NCBI RefSeq assembly: GCF_014773265.1 | Contig: NZ_JACWMY010000005.1 | Coordinates: forward strand, 248,001-312,000 | Source: Mucilaginibacter pankratovii | GTDB taxonomy: Bacteria; Bacteroidota; Bacteroidia; Sphingobacteriales; Sphingobacteriaceae | Direction of reading: 5' to 3' | Length of the DNA stretch: 64,000 nucleotides | Part shown: in pieces, positions 16,000 through 24,229 of the stretch | Layout: every line of letters begins with the position of its first letter | Position numbering within the stretch: the stretch's first letter is position 1 | Notes under the pieces: generated by a model | Told to the model about the DNA's origin: nothing | Database searches by the model: none | The model's input: only the letters and a program-made list of their open reading frames with translations | Position numbers and translations under genes: made by a program

Positions 16000-17463
16000 A
16001 TGAAAAAATATAAATTATTGATCATGTCTCTCGCGGTACTGCTCGGTAGCTGTACCAAAGACCTTGTGTCTCTTGATTACTCGGAGATTAACCCCAATAT
16101 TTTCCCAAAATCTGCAGAAGACCTGGAAGCAATGGTGAATGCAGCTTACTACCCGCTGCGCGGATCGTATGGTAACGGGATCTTCTCCACTTCTGAAAAA
16201 GGGGTGATGTATATCAGCGATGCCACCACAGAGATACTTTACGGTGTATATGGGGATCAGAACATCGCGACGCTGCAAAACTACCGCCCATCGGATCTTG
16301 CGTTTACACACTATTACGACGATTACTACAATAAGATCAGTATGATGACCAATACCATCGATCTGATCCAAAAATCTACCGTAAGCGATGAGCTGAAAAA
16401 AAAGGCGATCGCGCAGGTACGCTGCGCGAGGGGCCTTTTAGCCTACACGCTGTTTGACCTTTACGGGCCAATTGTAATTGCACCGCTGGAAATATTGCAA
16501 AGTCCGCTGAAAGAGGAGCCGCTTGCGCGCTTAACAAACGACGAGACTGTAGCTTTTATCAAAGCCGATCTGGTGGCAGCAGCAGCAGACCTGCCTGCAC
16601 CAGCAGAAGCCGAATACGGCAGGTTTAACAAAGCTTTGGCCAAAATGATCCAGATTCGTTTGGATCTTCACGAAAAGAACTGGGCGGAAGTATTAACCCT
16701 TTCTAACGAGATAATTGCTTACGGCTATTATTCGCTCGACCCAAATTACGTAGGTATGTTTGGCCTGGAAGGCGCAAAAAACAGCAGGGAAACCATTTGG
16801 GCTATACCATGCGATTATGCAGGTACCAGCGAAAACCAATGGCAATTGATGGTATTACCGGCAGTGTTTGCGCCAAAGGGCGGTTTCGGTACTATACAAA
16901 GCACCTGGTATTTTTATGATAGCTTTGAAAGCGCCGACAAACGCAAAACCATGCTGTTAGCCGAATTTACCGGTACCGATGGTATTACGTATAACCGCGC
17001 AAACCCGGGTGTGCTGATCAATTATGGCCCCATCCCGCTAAAAATAGACCAGGATGCTGCCCGTACCACCGGTTTAACTACGGTTGATATTATGATGTAC
17101 CGCTATGCCGATGTGTTATTATCTAAAGCGGAAGCAATAGCAAACATATCCGGCCCTAACCAGGAAGCGATGGACCTGGTTACCAAGGTACGTAATCGTG
17201 CAGGTTTAGCCGCAAAGCCAATTGGAAGCTACAGCTCCTTAGCGCAGTTTAACGATTTGATACTAACCGAACGCAGTCACGAATTTTGGTGCGAGAACGG
17301 CCAGTACCGCGCAGACCTTATCCGCATGGGTAAATTTATATCGCGCTGCCAGGAGGTTAAACACTCTATATATACCGGCCCTAACAAAGTGGTTTATCCT
17401 TTCTCGCAGGCACGTGTAGCCGAAGGTAAGGGCAAGTTTATACAAAACCCGGGCTATAATTGA
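16000..17463 (+). CDS. susD: SusD/RagB-family surface glycan-binding lipoprotein
   Basis: The 487-residue protein has a lipobox LLGSC near residue 18, so it should be anchored on the cell surface and cap the SusC barrel. The N-terminal region with LEAMVNAAYYPLRGSYG and the TPR-like helices are those of the SusD family. Late motifs include DVLLSKAEAIANISG and ILTERSHEFWCENGQYRADLIRMG, diagnostic for RagB/SusD. It lies 22 nt after susC. Together they define this as a polysaccharide utilization locus. The glycan bound is not readable from the sequence. Confidence 0.93.
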   Translation: MKKYKLLIMSLAVLLGSCTKDLVSLDYSEINPNIFPKSAEDLEAMVNAAYYPLRGSYGNGIFSTSEKGVMYISDATTEILYGVYGDQNIATLQNYRPSDLAFTHYYDDYYNKISMMTNTIDLIQKSTVSDELKKKAIAQVRCARGLLAYTLFDLYGPIVIAPLEILQSPLKEEPLARLTNDETVAFIKADLVAAAADLPAPAEAEYGRFNKALAKMIQIRLDLHEKNWAEVLTLSNEIIAYGYYSLDPNYVGMFGLEGAKNSRETIWAIPCDYAGTSENQWQLMVLPAVFAPKGGFGTIQSTWYFYDSFESADKRKTMLLAEFTGTDGITYNRANPGVLINYGPIPLKIDQDAARTTGLTTVDIMMYRYADVLLSKAEAIANISGPNQEAMDLVTKVRNRAGLAAKPIGSYSSLAQFNDLILTERSHEFWCENGQYRADLIRMGKFISRCQEVKHSIYTGPNKVVYPFSQARVAEGKGKFIQNPGYN

Positions 17464-17497
17464 TCAGCGCTGTTAACAGCTATTTTTAAAATTAAAG

Positions 17498-18907
17498 ATG
17501 ATAATGATGAAGATGAATAAGAAGGCAATAATAGCTACAGGTACCACCTTAATGCTGATTGTGTGCTGCGGAATTTTAGTGGCCTGCAAAAAGGGAGGCA
17601 CCAAACCCGATCCGACCCCTCCGGTTGAGGCAGGTGTAAAGTTTGAATCATCTGCAGAGATATTTCCAAACCCCGAACGGGGGTTCACCAAAACGATATC
17701 TGTGCGTACTGCTTTAGATGCAACTGCTTTAAACACCTACCGGGTAAACCAAAACACTACATTAATAGTGCGTGTTTTTTACCTGGACAGCTATAAAGAT
17801 AAAGCGCTCGACCAGGCCAAACTTGATTTTATCCAGGCCGACCTGGACAAGATCCGTAATGCGGGGCTGAAAGGGGTGATTCGTTTTGCCTATACCGATG
17901 AGATGACAGGTACCGATGCACCGCTTGCCATAGTGTTGCAACATATCGACCAGCTAAAGCCGTTATTTGTGGCTAACAAGGATGTAATAGCTTTTGTACA
18001 GGCCGGTTTTGTAGGTGCCTGGGGCGAATGGCACGACTCATCTAACGGCCTGGCTACAGCAGCAAATGAAAAAACAGTACTGCTTAAGCTTTTGAGCGCC
18101 GTTCCTGCCGATATTATGGTGCAGGTAAGAACGCCGTTACAAAAACAGGGCGTGTTTGGCACCAATGCAGCTATCACCCAGGCGCAGGGTTTTTCCGGTA
18201 CTGATATTGCCCGCGTGGGCCATCATAACGATTGTTTTTTATCGAGCGACGATGATTATGGCACTTACTCCAGCAACATTGCTACAGAGAAGCAATACGT
18301 TACCAACGAAGCCCTTTACGTGCCGGTTGGCGGCGAAACCTGCCCGCCGCTGGGTGGTTACTCTACCGATTGCGCCCAGGGCCGTACCCAAATGAAGTTG
18401 TTAAGGTGGACCTATCTTAACCTCGACTATTATCAGCCAACATTAAGCGGCTGGAGAACCTCGGGATGCTTTGATGAATTTGTAAGGAACCTGGGTTATC
18501 GGATAGCCTTGGTTAACGCTGTATTGCCTGCAACCGCTACTGTAAATGGAAGCCTGAAAGTAGATATCAACATCACCAACACAGGCTATGCGCCGCTTTA
18601 CAACAAGAAGAACAGCAGTATCATCTTAAAAAACAAAACTACAGGTACTTATTACGAAGCGCCGCTTACCTATGATATCCGCAGCTGTAAACCTGCTACA
18701 ACCGTTGCACCAAATGCTAACATCGGCGAATCGGTAAGTTTAAATGGTATCCCTGCGGGCGACTATGCACTTTACATCCGCATTGCCGACCAGGCACCTA
18801 CGCTGAAAAACAGGGTAGAGTATGCTGTAAGGTTGGCTAATACCGGTACCTGGGTTACGGATAATGGTGGGATGAATGATCTTAAATCGAGTTTAAAAAT
18901 TCAATAA
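17498..18907 (+). CDS. DUF4874/DUF4832 lipoprotein
   Basis: The 469-residue protein has a lipobox-like LVAC after a hydrophobic segment, so it is probably a surface or periplasmic lipoprotein. Residues 50-210 match DUF4874 (EIFPNPERGF, then DKIRNAGLKGVIRFAYTDEM, and AFVQAGFVGAWGEWHDSSNG). Residues 215-460 match DUF4832, ending in a beta-rich region. The GAWGEWH motif at the end of a barrel strand recalls glycoside-hydrolase acid residues, so a TIM-barrel glycan enzyme is possible, but no activity is known to me. Its place directly behind susD makes it a candidate surface glycanase or glycan-binding protein. The start at 17498 has two further in-frame ATG codons just downstream, so the true start could be 17507 or 17513. 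Confidence 0.75.
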   Translation: MIMMKMNKKAIIATGTTLMLIVCCGILVACKKGGTKPDPTPPVEAGVKFESSAEIFPNPERGFTKTISVRTALDATALNTYRVNQNTTLIVRVFYLDSYKDKALDQAKLDFIQADLDKIRNAGLKGVIRFAYTDEMTGTDAPLAIVLQHIDQLKPLFVANKDVIAFVQAGFVGAWGEWHDSSNGLATAANEKTVLLKLLSAVPADIMVQVRTPLQKQGVFGTNAAITQAQGFSGTDIARVGHHNDCFLSSDDDYGTYSSNIATEKQYVTNEALYVPVGGETCPPLGGYSTDCAQGRTQMKLLRWTYLNLDYYQPTLSGWRTSGCFDEFVRNLGYRIALVNAVLPATATVNGSLKVDINITNTGYAPLYNKKNSSIILKNKTTGTYYEAPLTYDIRSCKPATTVAPNANIGESVSLNGIPAGDYALYIRIADQAPTLKNRVEYAVRLANTGTWVTDNGGMNDLKSSLKIQ

Positions 18908-18927
18908 TCTGTTTAAAAATTAAAACG

Positions 18928-19785
18928 ATGAAAAAAAATATTACCTACTTGTGCGGCCTCATCATAGCCGTACTGGCCATAAATTCCTGCAAAAAGGGCG
19001 AGAACGCAGGCAGTGGCACCAAAGCGGTATTTAGTTACGTGGCCGATGGTTACAACGTTAACTTTACCAACTTCTCTACCAATGCTACCGAGTATAGCTG
19101 GGATTTTGGCGATGGCAGCGGCGAAACATCTACCAAAAAAGCGCCGCAGCATATTTTTAAGAAGAAAGGCGATTTCCTGGTGTCATTAACCGCAAAAAGT
19201 GGTTCGGCTACAAGTACATTTATTGATACCGTGAGCATCATTGGCCCCAACATAAAAATTGACGGCGACTTTACCGACTGGCAATATGTTGATTATTCTT
19301 ACACCAATACGCTGCCATCCGGCGGCTCGCTTACTGCGGTAAAAACATTTGCGTCTTCAACCGAAATATTTTTCTACCTGGAAGGAACTGCCGACATGAA
19401 AATGGAAATTATTGATATGTACCTTGATGCCGATAACAATAACGCCACTGGCTACACAGTAGGGGCATACCCGGTTAGCTCGGGTGCCGATTTCCTGATA
19501 GAGGGCAGTTTAGTTGGCGGCTGGGGGAGCTTGTATGCTCATACAGGCGCTCAAAATGCGTTCTCGTTTAACCCTCTTTTTGATATTGCGGATGTAATGC
19601 ACTACTCTGTTATAAAAACAGCAGGCGGTAAAAACATCATCGAATTCTCTATCCGGAAGGATAAGCTGGGCACAACCAAAGGCTTTGTAAATTACTGCTT
19701 AATGGAAAGTACATCAGGCTGGGCTCAGGTAGGAGCCATGCCGGAGAGCTCGCCTACAGCGGCTTTCGGCAAGATCGCTTTGTAA
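18928..19785 (+). CDS. PKD-domain lipoprotein of the susCD operon
   Basis: The 285-residue protein begins with a lipoprotein signal (AINSCKKG). A PKD domain with YSWDFGDGSGETSTKKAPQH covers about residues 30-110. The rest (GDFTDWQYVDYS, YLDADNNNATGY, IIEFSIRKDKLG) looks like a beta-sandwich of the DOMON/CBM9 type. This is a typical third or fourth gene of a Bacteroidota glycan locus, acting as an extra surface glycan-binding protein. It is 20 nt after the DUF4874/DUF4832 gene and is followed by a hairpin, marking the operon end. The ligand is unknown. Confidence 0.72.
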   Translation: MKKNITYLCGLIIAVLAINSCKKGENAGSGTKAVFSYVADGYNVNFTNFSTNATEYSWDFGDGSGETSTKKAPQHIFKKKGDFLVSLTAKSGSATSTFIDTVSIIGPNIKIDGDFTDWQYVDYSYTNTLPSGGSLTAVKTFASSTEIFFYLEGTADMKMEIIDMYLDADNNNATGYTVGAYPVSSGADFLIEGSLVGGWGSLYAHTGAQNAFSFNPLFDIADVMHYSVIKTAGGKNIIEFSIRKDKLGTTKGFVNYCLMESTSGWAQVGAMPESSPTAAFGKIAL

Positions 19786-19799
19786 ACAAATCTAAGATT

Positions 19800-19829
19800 C
19801 CCGCACTTCAATATTTCCTGAGGTGCGGG
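19800..19829 (+). terminator. Hairpin at the end of the susCD operon
   Basis: CCCGCAC and GTGCGGG form a 7-bp GC-rich stem with a 16-nt loop, followed by TTATT. The T tract is weak, so termination may be partial and let some transcripts reach the transporter gene. Confidence 0.5.
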
Positions 19830-19911
19830 TTATTACATCGTTTCATTTCCTGCTATTAATTCAAGCTTGCTTTTTCCGGCAAGGCGGGATCTTATTATCA
19901 AAACATTGCAT

Positions 19912-21198
19912 ATGTCAACCGTATCATCAATTGAGCTGAAAGCGAAAAAAACCGCCTTAAACCCAATTATCATCATTGGGGCCCTTTTTTTTGTTTTTGG
20001 GTTTGTTACGTGGTTAAACGGTACGCTTATCCCGTTCCTGCAGTTGGCTTGCCAGTTAAGCACGTCCGAAGCCTTGCTGGTAACGTTCGCATTTTATATG
20101 GCTTATTTCTTTTTGTCCATACCCTCATCATACATCCTTAAAAAAACAGGCTTTAAAAATGGCATGTCACTTGGCCTTTTTGTGATGGGTATTGGGGCGC
20201 TGATATTTGTGCCCGCCGCTAACGCGCGTGCCTTCCCGTTGTTTTTGATCGGGTTGTTTGTGCAGGGGATGGGCTTGTCTTTATTGCAAACGGCATCAAA
20301 CCCCTATATAGCCATTGTTGGCCCTATAGAAAGCGCAGCCCAGCGTATCAGCATTATGGGGATCTGTAACAAGATTGCCGGGGTGCTTAGTCCGCTTATA
20401 TTAAGCGCACTGGTGCTTAAGGGCGCGCAGGGCATCGAAACCCAGTTGAAAAGCACCACAGATGCCCTTCAAAAAGAAACACTGCTAAACGAGCTTGCAG
20501 CACGCGTAATTGCTCCTTATGTTGTTATTGCAATTGTGCTGGTTGTACTGGCCTTGCTGATCAGGTACTCATCCCTGCCCGAAATTAATACCGAAGAAGA
20601 TGCTGTGGCAGCCGATGGCAGCATAGTAGCTTCAAAATCAAGCGTGTTTCAATACCGAAATCTTAGCCTGGGTATAATCTGCCTGTTTGTGTACGTAGGG
20701 GTAGAAGTAATGGCGGGCGATGTAATTGGCAGCTACGGCAAATCAATGGGCATGAGCCTCGACCAGACAAAAATATTCACCTCGTACACCCTGGCGTCGA
20801 TGGTAATAGGTTATATCATCGGCATAGCAACCATCCCTAAATACATTAAGCAGGAAAAGGCTTTGTTGCTTTCAGCCTTAACCGGCATCCTGTTTTCGGT
20901 TGCAGCATACCTTACCAGCGGTTATTTAAGCATTATGTTTATTGCCTTATTGGGCCTGGCCAACTCGTTAATGTGGCCAACCATATTCCCGCTGGCCATT
21001 AAAGGTTTAGGCAAATACACCAAAATTGGTTCGGCCTTGCTGGTAATGGGTATTGCGGGTGGTGCCATACTGCCCCAGGTGTATGCCTTGTTGGCAAAGA
21101 GCATCGGAGCGCAATCCGCCTTTTTATACAGCATGGTACCCTGCTATGTTTATATATTTTACTATGCCGTTTCCGGCCATAAAACAGTTTCAGCGTAG
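19912..21198 (+). CDS. Sugar:H+ symporter of the FucP/NagP type (MFS)
   Basis: The protein is 428 residues from the ATG at 19912; an in-frame start at 19867 would add 15 residues and is less likely. It has about 12 hydrophobic segments. FFVFGFVTWLNGTLIPFLQ in helix 1 and QTASNPYIAIVGP in helix 4 are hallmarks of the FucP/GluP/NagP sugar symporters. In related loci this family imports fucose, glucose/galactose or GlcNAc across the inner membrane. Here it closes a locus with N-acetylhexosamine kinases, so import of GalNAc or GlcNAc is the best inference. It follows the hairpin at 19800 and may be read through from the susCD operon. Confidence 0.85.
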   Translation: MSTVSSIELKAKKTALNPIIIIGALFFVFGFVTWLNGTLIPFLQLACQLSTSEALLVTFAFYMAYFFLSIPSSYILKKTGFKNGMSLGLFVMGIGALIFVPAANARAFPLFLIGLFVQGMGLSLLQTASNPYIAIVGPIESAAQRISIMGICNKIAGVLSPLILSALVLKGAQGIETQLKSTTDALQKETLLNELAARVIAPYVVIAIVLVVLALLIRYSSLPEINTEEDAVAADGSIVASKSSVFQYRNLSLGIICLFVYVGVEVMAGDVIGSYGKSMGMSLDQTKIFTSYTLASMVIGYIIGIATIPKYIKQEKALLLSALTGILFSVAAYLTSGYLSIMFIALLGLANSLMWPTIFPLAIKGLGKYTKIGSALLVMGIAGGAILPQVYALLAKSIGAQSAFLYSMVPCYVYIFYYAVSGHKTVSA

Positions 21199-21447
21199 TT
21201 CAGATATACCTGCATCAAAGATTTAAAGAGTTTTTAATTTGGTTAGTTGATTTTTGGTTGAAAAGTAGAAAGGAGATGGCCCGGCATAGGGCTGTCTCCA
21301 AACTGCTGAGCGGACCTCGACTCACCATGCCCTGATCTAAAATCCTTGTAAAATGTGTATTACATTCGGCGGAGCCCACGTTCAGCCTGCGTTTATTTCT
21401 CCGTTTTCCTTATTTATTTCATAGCTTGCCTAACCAATTATCACAGC
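21199..21447. other. Intergenic stretch with an 11-bp hairpin
   Basis: No gene is seen. A strong hairpin (21272-21282 with 21289-21299, two G-T pairs) lacks a T tract, so it is not a classic terminator. It marks the boundary between the glycan locus and the following genes. Confidence 0.4.
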
Positions 21448-23643
21448 ATGAGATCAGCTTATTTATTTCTATCCTTTATTTTTTTATCTGTCGCCTTTCA
21501 ATCGTGTAAGCATCCGGCCGCCGGGTCTGCAGACGATTACAAGGGCTGGAGCGCTTACGCGGGCAGTAAAGACGGGGCAAGATATTCTGCAAGCGAGGTT
21601 ATAACGCTTCAAAATGTGGCAAACCTTAAACAGGCCTGGGTTTATACTTCTAATGACCGGGATACCGGGAATCGTACCCAAAACCAGTGTAATCCCATCA
21701 TGGTTGATGGAATACTTTATGGCTCTACGCCAAAGCTTAAACTGTTCTCGTTAAATGCCATAACCGGGCAGCAAAACTGGCTGTTCGATCCTGCGTCGGT
21801 TGATACCGCTACCAAATTCAACCCTATGTTTTATTACAAGGTAAACCGCGGCGTGGTTTACTGGCAGGATGCCGATGGCAATAACAAACGGCTTTTTTAT
21901 AACGTAGGCAACAAAGTGTATTGCATTGACGCGGAAAAGGGTGCCCCTGTTGCCAATTTTGGGAATGGCGGCTATTTAGATATGACCGAAAACGTTGGCC
22001 GCGAGATCCATTCTTTTGTAGCGTCAACCACCCCCGGTATCATTTATAAAGATGTGTTGATAATGGGTGTCCGCGTTGCCGAAAGTGAGGACGCCGCGCC
22101 GGCGCCAATAAGGGCTTATGACGTGCTTACCGGCAAACTACGCTGGAGTTTCAATACCATACCGCACCCCGGCGAGAGAGGATATGAGACTTGGGAGAAT
22201 AAAAACGCCTGGAAAAGCCTTGGTGGCGCAAACAACTGGTCGGGTATGTCGCTGGATGAAAAACGGGGCATAGTTTATATCCCAACAGGCTCCATAGGGG
22301 GAGATTTTTACGGAGGTAACCGCAAAGGGCAAAACCTGTATGCGAATTCGCTGATAGCGCTGGACGCGGCAACTGGCAGGTATATTTGGCATTACCAGTT
22401 TGTACACCACGATCTTTGGGACCGCGACCTGCCAGCCAACCCCAATTTAGTAACCATAAAACACGATGGTAAGAATATTGATGCCGTAGCGCAGATAACC
22501 AAAAATGGCTATATTTTCATGTTCGACCGTACAAACGGCGAGCCCATTTTCCCGATAAAGGAAACGCCGGTGCCTACCAATGGCCTGCCTGGCGAAAAAC
22601 CATGGCCCACACAGCCCTTACCAAGCCTGCCCGAACCCTTTGCCCGCCAAAAATTCGGCCCGGAGGATGTAACCGACATTTCGCCGGAGACGCATAAAGA
22701 TATGATGGAGAAATACCTTAAAGTGAAGAATAGGGTGATGTTTAGTCCGCCAAGTAAAGATGGTGGCTGGATATTCCCGGGTTTTGATGGCGGCGGAGAA
22801 TGGGGTGGTGCAGCAGTAGACCAGCAAACCAAAATAATGTACATCAACAGCACCGAGCTTCCGTGGGCACAAGTGATGATAGATGTGCCGAAATCAGATA
22901 ACAACGATCATACACTTGCGGGAGCAGGACATGCACTTTACAACCAGCGCTGCATTGCCTGCCATGGAGCCGATTTAAAAGGCAACGGCAGTACCATCCC
23001 CTCGCTGCTTAATCTGGAGAAGAAGTATAATGAGCTCCAGGCCAAAAATATTATTGATAACGGGCGTAACATGATGCCCTCCTTTAAAGCCATCCCAGAA
23101 GGGGAGAAGAAGGCTATATTGGCCTTTCTGCTAAAACTGCCGGAGAAAGAAGCTACCGGCCCAACAGGCAGGGGCGGGGCGCAACCTTTAGTAGCCGATA
23201 CCAAAAGCACGTTGCCTCCTGTGCCGTATACTATGGCGGGCTACAATAGGTTTGTTGACAAGGATGGGTACCCCGGCATTAAACCACCATGGGGTACACT
23301 TAACGCTGTAGACCTTACCAGTGGTAAATTGCTATGGAAAGTGCCATTAGGCGAATATGCCGAGCTAACTAAACGCGGCATCCCGGTTACCGGTACCGAA
23401 ACCTATGGTGGCCCGCTGGTTACCAAAGGGGGGCTGGTATTTATCGCCGCCACTAAGGACGAGAAGATCCGCGCCTTTGATAAGAAAACCGGCAAAGTAG
23501 TTTGGGAAGCAAAACTGCCGGCTGCCGGATACGCTACACCCGCTGCTTACGAGATAGATGGCAAACAGTTTATTGTGATAGCTTGCGGTGGCGGTAAAAT
23601 AGGGAGCAGATCGGGCGATAGTTATGTGGCGTTTTCCTTGTAG
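21448..23643 (+). CDS. PQQ-dependent dehydrogenase with inserted cytochrome c domain
   Basis: From the ATG at 21448 the protein has 731 residues and a lipoprotein signal (VAFQSCKH); a start at 21355 would add a second hydrophobic stretch and is less likely. The eight-bladed quinoprotein propeller is recognisable by GWSAYAGSKDGARYS, NNWSGMSLDEKRGIVYIPTG, WHYQFVHHDLWDRDLPANP and TYGGPLVTKGGLVFIAAT. A haem c motif CIACH (C502, C505, H506) with a later methionine-containing NMMPSF sits in an inserted domain before the final blades. The family (glucose-dehydrogenase-like) oxidises sugars or alcohols in the periplasm and passes electrons through the haem. No pqq synthesis gene is in the window. Confidence 0.88.
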   Translation: MRSAYLFLSFIFLSVAFQSCKHPAAGSADDYKGWSAYAGSKDGARYSASEVITLQNVANLKQAWVYTSNDRDTGNRTQNQCNPIMVDGILYGSTPKLKLFSLNAITGQQNWLFDPASVDTATKFNPMFYYKVNRGVVYWQDADGNNKRLFYNVGNKVYCIDAEKGAPVANFGNGGYLDMTENVGREIHSFVASTTPGIIYKDVLIMGVRVAESEDAAPAPIRAYDVLTGKLRWSFNTIPHPGERGYETWENKNAWKSLGGANNWSGMSLDEKRGIVYIPTGSIGGDFYGGNRKGQNLYANSLIALDAATGRYIWHYQFVHHDLWDRDLPANPNLVTIKHDGKNIDAVAQITKNGYIFMFDRTNGEPIFPIKETPVPTNGLPGEKPWPTQPLPSLPEPFARQKFGPEDVTDISPETHKDMMEKYLKVKNRVMFSPPSKDGGWIFPGFDGGGEWGGAAVDQQTKIMYINSTELPWAQVMIDVPKSDNNDHTLAGAGHALYNQRCIACHGADLKGNGSTIPSLLNLEKKYNELQAKNIIDNGRNMMPSFKAIPEGEKKAILAFLLKLPEKEATGPTGRGGAQPLVADTKSTLPPVPYTMAGYNRFVDKDGYPGIKPPWGTLNAVDLTSGKLLWKVPLGEYAELTKRGIPVTGTETYGGPLVTKGGLVFIAATKDEKIRAFDKKTGKVVWEAKLPAAGYATPAAYEIDGKQFIVIACGGGKIGSRSGDSYVAFSL

Positions 23644-23658
23644 TTTTAGTTTAAAGTA

Positions 23659-24201
23659 ATGGTAAAAAAGATATCCGAAATACGGATAGAGAAAACGGTA
23701 CGCCGCCCTGCTATGGATGAGTACGGCAACCGCTATTACGAGGAGTTGACTTTTCAAATGAAGTACAACCCAAGGATAGAAAGCCATTTTCCGAGGGCCT
23801 GGGCAAAATGCATCGACCTACTGATCTTCTTTCTCCCCACGCTTCAGTTTATTCATAATTTTTGGCTCAGCATGGCCATCGCTATTGCTTTGGTAGATAT
23901 ATATGGCACTATATCCGAACACAAAAGAGGTGATACTTTAGGTAAACGCCTGCTCGGACTAAAAGTAATTGACGATACCGGCAATTACCCGGGCTTTTGG
24001 TTGTCGCTAAAGAGAAATGCGCTGGCTATTTTCGATCTCACACCTTTGCATGGCACCCGCATAAGGTTTCCTGTTGCGGGCGAAAGCACTTTCCGTTACA
24101 ATATGAACCTCAATAACAGATTATGCCAAACCTATATAGTCGAGGCCTTCCGATTAAGCGAGATCCAGGCTTTACAGCGCAAGGAAGATATACCACTATA
24201 A
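23659..24201 (+). CDS. RDD-family membrane protein
   Basis: The 180-residue protein matches the RDD family: RAWAKCIDLLIFF is the arginine/aspartate helix, and YGTISEHKRGDTLGKRLLGLKV is the second signature. Two or three hydrophobic segments are seen. Function of the family is poorly defined; some members are Na+/H+ antiporters or sit beside transport genes. It starts 16 nt after the PQQ enzyme and probably shares its transcript. It is convergent with the hybrid kinase, with about 30 nt between the stop codons. Confidence 0.78.
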   Translation: MVKKISEIRIEKTVRRPAMDEYGNRYYEELTFQMKYNPRIESHFPRAWAKCIDLLIFFLPTLQFIHNFWLSMAIAIALVDIYGTISEHKRGDTLGKRLLGLKVIDDTGNYPGFWLSLKRNALAIFDLTPLHGTRIRFPVAGESTFRYNMNLNNRLCQTYIVEAFRLSEIQALQRKEDIPL

Positions 24202-24229
24202 AATTAACGCCCTGAGCATTGCTTACAGG

